Positions 1 through 10,454 of a DNA stretch of 64,000 nucleotides are shown here, piece by piece. Numbering within the stretch: the stretch's first letter is position 1; every line of letters begins with the position of its first letter. The position numbers and the translations under genes are program-made. Source of the DNA: Zantedeschia hybrid cultivar (lineage: Eukaryota > Streptophyta > Magnoliopsida > Alismatales > Araceae). The stretch covers positions 12,496,234 through 12,560,233 of the forward strand of contig JARZZO010000014.1 in NCBI GenBank assembly GCA_030544215.1, read 5' to 3'. The notes under the pieces were generated by a model. That model saw only the letters and a program-made list of their open reading frames with translations, did not search any database and had not been told where the DNA came from.

Positions 1-2
1 TG

Positions 3-971
3 CCTCGGATAGACCAGGTGGTGGACGCGACTTCCGGCCACGAGCTCTTAAGCTTCCTCGACGCCTATTCGGGCTACCACCAGATCCGGATGCATCCGGA
101 TGACGAGAGTAAGACCAGCTTCACGACCGATTTGGGCCTGTACTGCTACACCCGAATGCCCTTCGGTCTGAAGAACGCCGGCGCGACATACCAGCACCTG
201 GTCAACAAAGTGTTCGCTCCGCAGTTGGGCCGAAACATGGAGGTCTACATAGACGACATGTTGGTCAAGAGCCGCATCGCTGCAGAACATTTGGCCGACC
301 TGGCCAAGACTTTTTCCGCCCTTAGGCGGTACAAGATGAAGCTGAATCCGGCCAAGTGCGCCTTCGGGGTAGCCTCCGACAAGTTCCTCGGTTACATGGT
401 CACCCACCGTGGGGTGGAAGCCAACCCCGAGAAGGTTTCGGCCATCATGCAGATGCGCCCCCCGGCAAACATCCGAGAAGTACAAAAGCTGAACGGAAGG
501 ATCGCTGCCCTCAGTCGCTTCATGTCAAGGGCGGCCGACTATTGTTTCCCCTTCTTCAAGCTACTGAAGAAGGCCAACAACTTCGAGTGGACGGAAGAGT
601 GCCAAGCAGCCTTCGACCAGCTGAAGGCCTACCTCTCCAAAGTCCCCATCTTATCCAAGCCAGTTCCCGGAGAACCCCTGAGCTTATACCTTGCGGTCTC
701 CGAGACGGCTCTCAGTGTCGTCCTCATCCGAGAGCAAGAAAGCATTCAGAAGCCGGTTTATTATACCAGCCGAGCCCTTCAAGGAGCAGAACTCCGGTAC
801 CTTGCCCTGGAGAAGTTGGCTCTGGCCCTTGTCTCGTCCGCAAGGAGGCTCCGGCCCTATTTTTTAGCCCATTCCGTGAAGGTCCTCACCGACCAGCCCC
901 TGAGGCAAGTCCTCTCCCGGCCAGAGGTGTCCGGCAGGCTGGCAAAATGGGCAATCGAGCTAGGAGAGTTC
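3..971 (+). CDS. gypsy pol, reverse transcriptase and first RNase H (first visible part)
   Basis: The frame is open from base 3 to the copia insertion, 323 codons, and enters the window without a start codon. It carries the reverse transcriptase palm with FLDAYSGYHQI, the MPFGLKNAGATYQ block and the catalytic YIDDM box (about codons 83-87), then the thumb/connection and a Ty3-type RNase H region (PLSLYLAVSE through VLTDQPL). The reading frame stops only because the copia LTR begins at 972. The last codon, TTC at 969-971, is followed in the same frame by codons starting at 10,455 on the far side of the insertion. No substitution stop or frameshift is seen, so this pol was apparently intact when the copia element landed. 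Confidence 0.93.
967..971. repeat. left target-site duplication of the copia element (AGTTC)
   Basis: AGTTC immediately precedes the TG that opens the copia LTR. The same five bases at 10,450-10,454 follow the CA that closes the second LTR. A 5-bp duplication is standard for copia integrases and fixes both element borders exactly. Confidence 0.97.
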
Positions 972-2548
972 TGTTAGAATTGGGTGGCCTCAAAGCCAAT
1001 CATTGTACATTCTAGTTCAGTTTATTAATAAAGGCAATTATTTCTTCATTTAATAGTTCTCGCAAACGACTATCGTAATGAAGGTCCATAGACAAATGTA
1101 TGGGATATTGAATCATGATGAGATCATGATAGTGAGATCAATATCCTAAGGCAATTGTCTTAAATAGTTCTCGATCGTAGGATATTTGAGATAGACATTA
1201 AATATCCGATAAGATCGACACAAGTTATGTCTGCTCATATGATGAGGGTGAATGATCTCACATTCACTCGTGTGGTGACACTAAGACAAACAAGTGGGTG
1301 CTCATTAGAGAATGAGTTCACTGAACAGACCCAAATAAGAATTCCTGGATGGTAATTATACCTATTAGTCAACCAGGGAATTCAATTGTTGCAGTAGCAC
1401 AGTTGGTCCTTTGACCTGAGTCACCAATGATACCTTGTTTGTGGACCATTGTGTCTTGATTCTCTGACTCGTGGGCTTTAACCATTAAGTCCACCATAAT
1501 CGGTCTTTCAGATACAGTGGAAAGCTTGCGAAGGTAATTGAGTGAACAACAAGGGATCACTCACTCTTGGTATAAGACTGGAGAGAGAATGTCCCATGGA
1601 TGTGTACACAGAAATCCCTGGCCAGGGTCAAATGAAAGAAATGTCTTTCTAGATATTAACTGTGTACTAGAATCCATCTGGATAATGCGATAGAGGGTTT
1701 GACTATAAAACCATACCCTTGCGTTATCGGGACATTGCATGAGTGAAGGATTATATCTGTGCGGTATCTGCAGACGGAAAGGTTCAATTGAAGGGAACAG
1801 TATCCCTTATATCTTCTGGGATCGTGATGTAGTGTTTGGTGCTGTTCATGATCAGAAGGCCAAGTGAATTAATCATCGGATGATAATTTACTTGTTTATT
1901 AAATTAATCATTTAACATGTGATGTTTAAATGTTAATTAATAAATATTAAACTCAAGAAACAGTTCTAAGTTTAATGGGCCTGCAACCGGACTGATATAT
2001 GGGCCTAGAGGGTCACACACATAAGAGTTCTCGTCAGACGGTGAGAGATGTTAAATTTCATGCTTATCTGGGTTTTTGTGAAAAGCTGCAGGATAAACAT
2101 GAAGATTTAATGGAGAATTATCCAAGGCCAAACTCTTGGATAATCATGAGGATTAACTGTTGTGCTTATCCTTATTTCTATATAAGGAGGGCCAAGGGGG
2201 AGTGGTAAAAAGTTAGTTGGACGAATTTTTACTCCCAAGATTCTCTCTCCTCTCTCTCTCTCCTTCTCGGAGTGGATCTGTCTTTCTCCGTGCATGGTGG
2301 ATCTGAGATCTGGTCGGAGCACTCAAGCCGAGGAGGAAATCGCGTCTGCTGCGGGAACTCGTGTGGATACCTCTAGAGATCGTGCGCGTGCGCGATTACC
2401 GAGTCGGCATCATCCACGGGAGATTCGAAACCCCGCAAAGGTGAAGAACTGTTCTTCCCGCGTTAGTTTTAATGTCCGTTTTACAACCCCAGCAACCGAT
2501 ACAATGGAATCATTTTTATTTCCGCTGCGTTCATGGCGATTCCTTACA
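972..2548 (+). repeat. 5' LTR of the copia element
   Basis: The repeat runs TGTTAG...TTACA and is nearly identical to 8,873-10,449. Substitutions are seen for example near 934 bp into the repeat offset pairs 1,033/8,934, 1,173/9,074, 1,345/9,246 and in a small cluster at about 1,622-1,642. It contains a TATA box (2,179-2,186). It also has inverted repeats at 1,103-1,149 (GGATATTGA...TCAATATCC) and about 2,115-2,145 (ATTATCCAAG...CTTGGATAAT) that could fold in the transcript. Confidence 0.97.
2179..2186 (+). promoter_or_regulatory. TATA box of the copia 5' LTR
   Basis: TATATAAG lies about 360 bp before the LTR end, a plausible position for the U3/R boundary. The matching box in the 3' LTR is at 10,080-10,087. 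The assignment rests on motif and position only. Confidence 0.6.
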
Positions 2549-2549
2549 G

Positions 2550-2563
2550 TGGTATCATAGCCA
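2550..2563 (+). other. Primer binding site (initiator methionine tRNA)
   Basis: TGGTATCATAGCCA begins one base after the 5' LTR. It matches the usual plant copia primer site TGGTATCAGAGC with one change, complementary to the 3' end of initiator tRNA-Met. It primes minus-strand DNA synthesis. Confidence 0.88.
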
Positions 2564-3204
2564 GGTTTGCTGGTTCGGTTGTAAAACGGCACCGTTTTGT
2601 ATGTTTTCTCGTTATGCGTGAAGAACCCGTATTGTACGTGTTCTTGTATTTAATCCGATTAAAAAAGACAGATTAGTGTTCATATGATGATCACAATCAA
2701 TTTGATTATTTTTCTGTATTTTTCGGATTTTTATTTGGGTTTTTCGGAGTTCGTCATGTGATGATGAACCGGGGTACTTCGGCGGCTTCGTATGTGCATC
2801 CCAAGCGTTGGGATGGCCGGAAGAAACCCTAGATCTCTTGGTGATAGTCACCACTTCGCATTGGGCATGGAGATCGGCACCAGAATGCCCTTTGAGGTGC
2901 TTTAAATCGAGCCCGAACCTGGGTTTTTTAAACCTGAAAACTAGATTTTAGGGGTAGTTTAAGGGCTCGTTCAAGGGGCTATTTGGCCACCGCTGGCGAC
3001 CCCGCCGGCGCCGGGGGGCATCGCCGGCCGGGCCGGCACCCGCCGGGGGGTGGCCGGAGCTCGGCGGCGCCGCCGCCGGTGGCTAACCTAGGGTTCCTGC
3101 AATTGCAGGTTTCGGTTCTAGAGGAAAGGGGCCGGTCGAGCGGGTTTGTTAGGGCCAGACCGCCCGGTCCCGATCCGGTCGGACCGGACGGGGGCCGGGC
3201 GGCG

Positions 3205-3287
3205 CCCTGGCTCGACCAGGGTTCGACCCTGGCTGAGCCAGGGCTTGTCCCTGGCCGAGCCAGGGTTCGACCCTGGCCGAGCCAGGG
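3205..3287 (+). repeat. Four tandem 22-bp hairpin units in the copia leader
   Basis: Units start at 3,205, 3,227, 3,249 and 3,271, exactly 22 bp apart. Each contains a 17-base near-perfect hairpin of the form CCCTGGC-cga-GCCAGGG, with a 5-base linker such as TTCGA. Units 3 and 4 are identical, unit 2 differs by one loop base, and unit 1 has a shorter stem. They lie in the GC-rich part of the leader. Confidence 0.9.
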
Positions 3288-3917
3288 TCCTGGGCCCAGA
3301 CCGCTTGGGTCCTACTGGGCTGGGCCCAATTTTGGTTAATTAAAATTTTGATTTTAATGCCAGATTAAACCCCTTTAAACCCAATTTTAGCCCGTTTTAG
3401 CCTGTTTTAAAATTGTTTTAAAACATAAAAATTATAAGAATAATTAATAAATGTTATTAATTAATTTTTATGATTATTAACAGGTTATTAAAGTGTTTAA
3501 TAACTGTTAGTCAATTAAAGGGCTTTATAATTAATGGGTGTTAGTTAATTGTTTTAGATAATTAATTCCCTGTTAATTTAATTAGTTTAAAATTGTTTTA
3601 AACTAATTTCATGCATAACTTGATTACACTATTACTGTTCAAATTGTTTGAATCATTATTTAGATTAACTGAATAGTTTAGTTAGTTTATTTGTCAATAA
3701 TGTTTTGAATATTATTGATAATGCTGAAATAAATGTTATTTCGAAAACTAATTGGTATTATAATTTTATATTTATAAAATTTAATACCAAACAGCAATTA
3801 TGTGATGATTGTGATGCATGGGATGTGTTTTATGATGGGATGATCATGGACTTAGAATTTTCATGTGATGAATGATGTGAATAGATGCGATGCTTATTTC
3901 ATTTGGTATTTTAAATA

Positions 3918-4041
3918 GGACCTGCGTGTCCTCCTCTCTCTTAATCCAAGTGTACTTTCTACCTTCCTATAAGATTGTACTCCCCTTGATAAGATCAAGG
4001 TTTCTAATTGTTTAAATGTACATTTGTGGACCTGCGAGTCC
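3918..4041 (+). repeat. Two copies of a 14-base hairpin (GGAC-ctgcgw-GTCC)
   Basis: GGACCTGCGTGTCC at 3,918-3,931 and GGACCTGCGAGTCC at 4,028-4,041 are 110 bp apart. Each has a 4-bp stem and a 6-base loop, and differs only in the last loop base. The first can add a fifth A-T pair. They precede the larger hairpin array. Confidence 0.7.
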
Positions 4042-4440
4042 TGAATTTTGTATTTAAATGTATCGGATTAAGTTTAGAGGACGGGATCTTCTGAAGACAC
4101 CTCTGGAGGGAGGACTTGCATCAAATAGAACCAGTATTGCTGTTTTCACATTAGGATCCTATTATGGATCATCGTTTGGCTCCGATGATTCCATAGTAGC
4201 TTTAACAGTCCATGATCATCCCCATTTAATTTTTCTGCACATATGTGATATTTGTGGACTATGCTATCTTATATATATTTCTATTAAGTATATTGATACT
4301 TCAAATTGAAATACTATTGATAGCACGATTTTTTACAAATCAAAATCAAATCCCTCTTTTAAAACTTAAGTTGTAAACGTGAGATATTAAGAATAATCCA
4401 CGTAACCCACCATCATTATAGATCTTAGGATGATTCTTAT

Positions 4441-4758
4441 CTCAAACGGATTTGTTGTGCTACCACAAGGTCTGTTTGATTTAGAAATTAAACTAGGTCT
4501 ACGACATGTGATGTCATTAAGATGAATGGACAAATAGTGTAGTTTTGTTGTGCTACCACAAGGATTGCACTATGAATTCATGTCATCTAAGTAATGATAG
4601 ATAAACTTAACTGAATCAAATTGATTTGTTGTGCTACCACAAGGTCATTCTGATTCAGGGGTTAAATCGATCGGATATTGCAAACGTTGCAACTGTCAAG
4701 AGTTGACTGCCTAAGGGACTTGATGTGATTTGTTGTGCTACCACAAGGTCACATGCAT
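4441..4758 (+). repeat. Array of four long hairpins with identical heads in the copia leader
   Basis: The 20-mer TTTGTTGTGCTACCACAAGG occurs perfectly four times, at 4,451, 4,544, 4,625 and 4,729. Its core folds as TTGTG-CTAC-CACAA, a 5-bp stem with a 4-base loop, leaving TTTG on the left and GG on the right as an asymmetric internal loop. Beyond this the flanks pair again, with a different sequence each time: TCAAACGGA/TCTGTTTGA (4,442-4,479), ATAGTGTAGT/ATTGCACTAT (4,534-4,573), CTGAATCA/TGATTCAG (4,611-4,658) and ATGTGA/TCACAT (4,723-4,754). Conserved head plus changing but complementary stems is the pattern expected of selected RNA structure. No function is known to me. Confidence 0.9.
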
Positions 4759-4928
4759 GTTGCCCGAAGGATTCTGATCCCCACTAGGAGATCACCGGAA
4801 TCTCCCGTTTTGTATCTTAGATCATACAGATCGCCAAAAAATAGTGGGAGCATAAATCTAGATTAAAAGTCCTTAATCTGATTTTAAGAACTATCTGCTC
4901 ATTTTTATATATTTCCATGTAGGTCGCT

Positions 4929-7900
4929 ATGTCGTCACCTAACCCCCTCCGATGCATACTTGATGCAAACAAACTCACGGGACCAAATTACATTGACTGG
5001 TTACGCAACCTGAAGATTGTCCTCAGGTGCGAAAAGCTAGCCTATGTCCTGGATCAACCAGATCCAGTGCAACCCGGTGATAATGCTAACGAAGATGAAT
5101 TAATGATGTATGAAAATTGGAAGGAGGATTCTGTCAAGGTCCAGTGTTATATGCTCGGTTCAATGAACAATGAACTGCAGCGACAGCATGATAACATGGA
5201 ACCTAAGACCATTCTGAATCATCTACAAGAGTTGTTTGGTGAACAATCCAGAACAGAAAGATATGAGATATCTAAGAAATTGTTCAGGACCAGAATGAGC
5301 GAGGGCACATCTGTGCAAACTCATGTGCTCAAGATGATAGAATGGATTGAGAGGCTTGCTGTGCTGGGCTTTGTTATAAACAATGACCTGAGCATTGACT
5401 TAATCCTACAGTCCCTTCCAGATTCATTTTCACAATTCATTATCAACTTCAATATGAACAAAATTGAAGTTTCACTAGCTGAGCTGCTCAACATGTTGAA
5501 GACAGCTGAAGGCACTATCCAGAAAGATAAGCCAAGTGTAATGCTTGTTGGTAAGACCAACAAGAAAAGGAAAGCTGGACAGACCTTTAAGAAAGGTAAG
5601 CCTAAGAAGCAAGTGAAAAGCAAACCGGCAGCACAAAAGGACAAAGCTAAAGTCAATGATAAAGGTCAGTGTTTCCACTGCCATAAAGAAGGTCATTGGA
5701 AGAGAAACTGCAAGATTTATCTTGCAGAAAAAGCAAAGGAGAAGCTTGGTGAAGCTTCAGGTATTCTCATGATCGATCTTAACTTGTCTTATAGAGAATC
5801 AACATCCTGGGTATTAGATACTGGATGTGTTTCTCATATCTGCAATAACTTGCAGGTGTTAACAAGTAAGAGAAGATTGAACCGCGGAGACGTGGATCTG
5901 AGGCTCGGGAATGGAGCAAAAGTTGCTGCGTTAGCTGTGGGGACAACAAGACTTCAGATGCCGTCAGGAGACTCCTTGGAACTGATAGATTGTTATTATG
6001 TTCCAACCATTATTAGGAATATCATATCTATTTCATGTTTAGATAGATAAGGATATTCTATGAAACTAGAGAATAAAGGTTGTTCAATTTATCAAGGAGA
6101 CAAATTGTTTGCTTCCGGATATTTATTGAATGGATTATATTTACTTGATATTTCATATGATGTTTGTCTGGTAAATAATTCTCTTGAACGCTTAGATAAG
6201 GATGTGAATAAGTCGTACCTATGGCATTGTAGGCTAGGTCATATAAATGAGAACAGGATCATAAGGTTGCAAAAGAATGGATATCTTGATCCATTTGATT
6301 ATGAATCATTTGCAACCTGTGAAGCTTGTCTCATGGGAAAGATGACCAAAGCTCCATTCTCAGGACATGGAGAAAGAGCTAAGGACTTATTGGAACTAAT
6401 ACATAGTGATGTATGTGGTCCAATGTCCACTCATGCTATAGGTGGTTACTCATACTTTGTTTCATTTACAGATGATTTCTCAAGATATGGCTACATATAT
6501 TTGATGAAATATAAGTCAGAAGTCTTTGAGAAATTTAAAGAGTTTAAAAACGAAGTTGAGAACCAGACTGGAAAGAGTATTAAAACTCTTCGATCAGATC
6601 GAGGGGGTGAATACTTAAGTACAGAATTCACAGAATATCTTAAGGATAATGGTATTTTGTCTCAATGGACTCCTCCCTATACACCTCAGTTAAATGGTGT
6701 ATCGGAAAGGAGAAATCGTACTCTATTAGATATGGTACGATCCATGATGAGTTATGCCAAACTTCCAATCTCTTTATGGGGATATGCACTGTTGACTGCT
6801 GCATATCTGTTGAACAAAGTTCTCAGTAAGTCAGTACCTTCCACTCCATATGAGATATGGAAAGGAAAGAAACCAGACTTTAAGCATGTTAGAGTCTGGG
6901 GTTGTCCTGCACATGTCAAAAGACATGATCCAGACAAACTGGATTCCAGGACAGAGAAATGTAGATTTGTGAGATATCCAAAAGAGAGTTTTGGATATTA
7001 CTTCTATCAGCCCAGCGATCAAAGGGTGTTTGTCGCAAAAAGAGCTGCCTTCTTAGAGAAAGAATATCTTTCAAAAGAAGACAGTGGGAGCAAGATAGAA
7101 CTAGAAGAAATTCTAGACTCACAAATCAACACTGGTTCATCTACTGAACCAATGACTCAAGAACTTGTTCAAGATGATACACAAAAGGTTCGCAGATCAG
7201 GTAGAGTGCCTAAGCAGCCTGAAAGATATGTTGGACATATCGATGAAGGCAAACCAAAAGTGCACTTAAATGAGGATGATGATCCTCAAACCTACCTTGA
7301 AGCCATAAATAGTCATGAATCAGAAAAATGGCAAGAGGCAATGGATTCTGAAATTCAGTCCATGTATGCCAACCAAGTTTGGAACTTGGTTGATCTGCCA
7401 GAAGGTATAGTACCTATTGGCAGTAAATGGATCTTTAAAAGAAAGATCGGGGCAGATGGACAGATTGACACATACAAGGCCAGGCTTGTAGCAAAAGGAT
7501 ATCGTCAAAGGCAAGGCATTGACTATGACGAAACCTTTTCTCCAGTTGCCATGATTAAGTCAATCAGAATACTTCTTGCTATCGCTGCATTCTACGATTA
7601 TGAAATATGGCAAATGGATGTGAAAACAGCATTCCTTAACGGGAACCTTCAAGAAGAGGTGTATATGATACAACCTGAAGGATTCACTTCCAAAGAGTAT
7701 TCAAGCAAGGTATGCAAGCTGCAAAGATCCATCTATGGATTAAAGCAGGCATCCCGAACTTGGAACTTAAGATTTGATGAAGCAATCAAATCTTATGACT
7801 TCATTAAGAATGAAGATGAACCTTGTGTATACAAAAAGGCTAGTGGGAGTGCGGTTACCTTTTTAGTACTTTATGTTGATGACATTCTACTCATTGGGAA

Positions 7901-8858
7901 TGCTGTAGGAATGTTATCATCGGTAAAGGCTTGGTTATCCAAAAACTTCTCCATGAAAGATTTGGGAGAAGTATCCTATATTCTGGGAATAAGGATCTAT
8001 AGAGATAGGTCCAAAAGGATGCTTGGCTTGTCCCAATCTATGTACATAGATACCATAGTCAAAAGGTTTGGCATGGAAAATTCCAAGAGAGGCCTTGTTC
8101 CTATGAGGCATGGAATTTATCTCTCTAAAGAAATGTCTCCCAAGACACCTGAAGAGAGAGCATACATGGATAGAGTTCCTTATGCCTCGGCAATAGGATC
8201 TATCATGTATGCAATGCTATGTACTAGGCTTGATGTGGCACATCCATTAAGTGTCACCAGTATATATCAGGCTGATCCAGGTGAGGAACATTGGAAGGCG
8301 GTGAAATATATCCTTAGATACTTGAGAAGGACTAAGGATCTATTTCTTGTTTATGGAGGAAACGACTTGGAACTTCGATGATTTACTGACTCGAGTTTCC
8401 AGTCGGATATGGATGACAGCAAATCCATGTCTGGATTTGTGTTCATGTTAAATGGAGGTGCAGTAAGTTGGAAGAGTTCCAAACAGGAAACTACTGCAGA
8501 TTCGACGACCGAAGCAGAATACATTGCTGCAGCTGAAGCGGCCAAGGAGACGGTTTGGATGAAGAAGTTCATCTCGGCGCTTGGAGTCGTTCCAAGCATT
8601 TCAGATCCTGTTCCATTATTGTGTGACAACAATGGGGCAATAGCTCAAGCAAAGGAGCCAAGATCACATCAGAAGTCAAAGCACATTCTGAGACGATTTC
8701 ATCTGATTCGTGAGATCATCGCCCGAGGAGATATAGTAGTTGAGAAAGTCTCATCTGAAGATAATGTAGCAGATCCCTTGACTAAGCCATTGTCTCAAAA
8801 CAATTTAGAACGTCACCTTAAGTCTATGGGACTTAGACACATGGGTGATTGGCTATAG
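4929..8858 (+). pseudogene. Copia gag-pol polyprotein gene with two in-frame stops
   Basis: One frame runs from the ATG at 4,929 to the stop at 8,858. Gag is followed by a CCHC zinc knuckle (CFHCHKEGHWKRNC, codons 248-261), the protease active site (VLDTGCVSH, near codon 297), integrase (HCRLGH...CEAC zinc site, core from about 6,390), reverse transcriptase (MDVKTAFLNG and YVDD near 7,873) and RNase H (TTEAEYIA, SKHI) at the end. Two stops break it. TAA at 6,048-6,050 falls between protease and integrase, and TGA at 8,379-8,381 falls at the start of RNase H. The frame continues unchanged after both and there are no frameshifts. The stops are single-codon lesions in an otherwise well-kept gene, so this copy was probably mobilised by proteins of sister copies or was damaged very recently. 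Confidence 0.93.
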
Positions 8859-8861
8859 TCC

Positions 8862-8872
8862 AAGTGGGAGAA
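8862..8872 (+). other. Copia polypurine tract
   Basis: AAGTGGGAGAA directly abuts the TG of the 3' LTR, where plus-strand synthesis is primed. It lies 3 bases after the pol stop codon. Confidence 0.9.
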
Positions 8873-10449
8873 TGTTAGAATTGGGTGGCCTCAAAGCCAA
8901 TCATTGTACATTCTAGTTCAGTTTATTAATAAAGACAATTATTTCTTCATTTAATAGTTCTCGCAAACGACTATCGTAATGAAGGTCCATAGACAAATGT
9001 ATGGGATATTGAATCATGATGAGATCATGATAGTGAGATCAATATCCTAAGGCAATTGTCTTAAATAGTTCTCGATCGTAGGATATTTGAGATGGACATT
9101 AAATATCCGATAAGATCGACACAAGTTATGTCTGCTCATATGATGAGGGTGAATGATCTCACATTCACTCGTGTGGTGACACTAAGACAAACAAGTGGGT
9201 GCTCATTAGAGAATGAGTTCACTGAACAGACCCAAATAAGAATTCATGGATGGTAATTATACCTATTAGTCAACCAGGGAATTCAATTGTTGCAGTAGCA
9301 CAGTTGGTCCTTTGACCTGAGTCACCAATGATACCTTGTTTGTGGACCATTGTGTCTTGATTCTCTGACTCGTGGGCTTTAACCATTAAGTCCACCATAA
9401 TCGGTCTTTCAGATACAGTGGAAAGCTTGCGAAGGTAATTGAGTGAACAACAAGGGATCACTCACTCTTGGTATAAGACTGGAGAGAGAATGTCCCATGG
9501 ATGTGTACACAGAAATCCCTGGCTATAGTCAAATGAAAGAGATGTCTTTCTAGATATTAACTGTGTACTAGAATCCATCTGGATAATGCGATAGAGGGTT
9601 TGACTATAAAACCATACCCTTGCGTTATCGGGACATTGCACGAGTGAAGGATTATATCTGTGCGGTATCTGCAGACGGAAAGGTTCAATTGAAGGGAACA
9701 GTATCCCTTATATCTTCTGGGATCGTGAGGTAGTGTTTGGTGCTGTTCATGATCAGAAGGCCAAGTGAATTAATCATCGGATGATAATTTACTTGTTTAT
9801 TAAATTAATCATTTAACATGTGATGTTTAAATGTTAATTAATAAATATTAAACTCAAGAAACAGTTCTAAGTTTAATGGGCCTGCAACCGGACTGATATA
9901 TGGGCCTAGAGGGTCACACACATAAGAGTTCTCGTCAGACGGTGAGAGATGTTAAATTTCATGCTTATCTGGGTTTTTGTGAAAAGCTGCAGGATAAACA
10001 TGAAGATTTAATGGAGAATTATCCAAGGCCAAACTCTTGGATAATCATGAGGATTAACTGTTGTGCTTATCCTTATTTCTATATAAGGAGGGCCAAGGGG
10101 GAGTGGTAAAAAGTTAGTTGGACGAATTTTTACTCCCAAGATTCTCTCTCCTCTCTCTCTCTCCTTCTCAGAGTGGATCTGTCTCTCTCCGCGCATGGTG
10201 GATCTGAGATCTGGTCGGAGCACTCAAGCCGAGGAGGAAATCGCGTCTGCTGCGGGAACTCGTGTGGATACCTCTAGAGATCGTGCGCGTGCGCGATTAC
10301 CGAGTCGGCATCATCCACGGGAGATTCGAAACCCCGCAAAGGTGAAGAATTGTTCTTCCCGCGTTAGTTTTAATGTCCGTTTTACAACCCCAGCAACCGA
10401 TACAATGGAATCATTTTTATTTCCGCTGCGTTCTTGGCGATTCCTTACA
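8873..10449 (+). repeat. 3' LTR of the copia element
   Basis: It has the same length as the 5' LTR (1,577 bp), the same TG...CA ends and about 99% identity by eye. Its TATA box is at 10,080-10,087. Transcription reading out of this LTR would enter the distal half of the gypsy pol gene in the sense direction. Confidence 0.97.
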
Positions 10450-10454
10450 AGTTC
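10450..10454. repeat. right target-site duplication of the copia element (AGTTC)
   Basis: This is the second copy of the AGTTC at 967-971. Counting only one copy of the five bases, the gypsy pol frame continues without interruption at 10,455. Confidence 0.97.

Larger units (their letters stand above)
2549..4928 (+). other. Copia untranslated leader, about 2.4 kb, rich in inverted repeats
   Basis: No gene is seen between the primer site and the gag start. The leader is compositionally patchy: a very GC-rich block (about 2,980-3,310) is followed by an AT-rich block (3,330-3,900), then a run of repeated hairpins (3,918-4,757) ending about 170 bases before the gag ATG. Short ORFs inside it resemble no family. 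Because this RNA is both genome and messenger, packaging, dimerisation or translation signals are expected here, but which motif does what is unknown. Confidence 0.75.
972..10449 (+). mobile_element. Complete Ty1/copia LTR retrotransposon nested in gypsy pol
   Basis: The element is 9,478 bp long with two 1,577-bp LTRs opening with TGTTAG and closing with TTACA. It has AGTTC target duplications, a primer binding site matching initiator methionine tRNA at 2,550, a long structured leader (2,549-4,928), one gag-pol frame (4,929-8,858) and a polypurine tract at 8,862-8,872. Protease and integrase precede reverse transcriptase, the diagnostic copia order. By eye the two LTRs differ at about 14 of 1,577 positions (about 0.9%) with no length difference, so insertion was recent. 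Two in-frame stops in gag-pol suggest this copy is not autonomous. LTR length and pol motifs fit the Angela/Tork group, but that placement is tentative. Confidence 0.97.

Noticed and set aside
1369..2560. Short ORFs duplicated at 9,270-10,479
   Set aside because: They lie in the copia LTRs and repeat because the LTRs repeat; no conserved protein.
10434..10454. ATG at 10,434 as start of an integrase gene
   Set aside because: These bases belong to the copia LTR and target duplication; the real frame comes from the interrupted gypsy pol.
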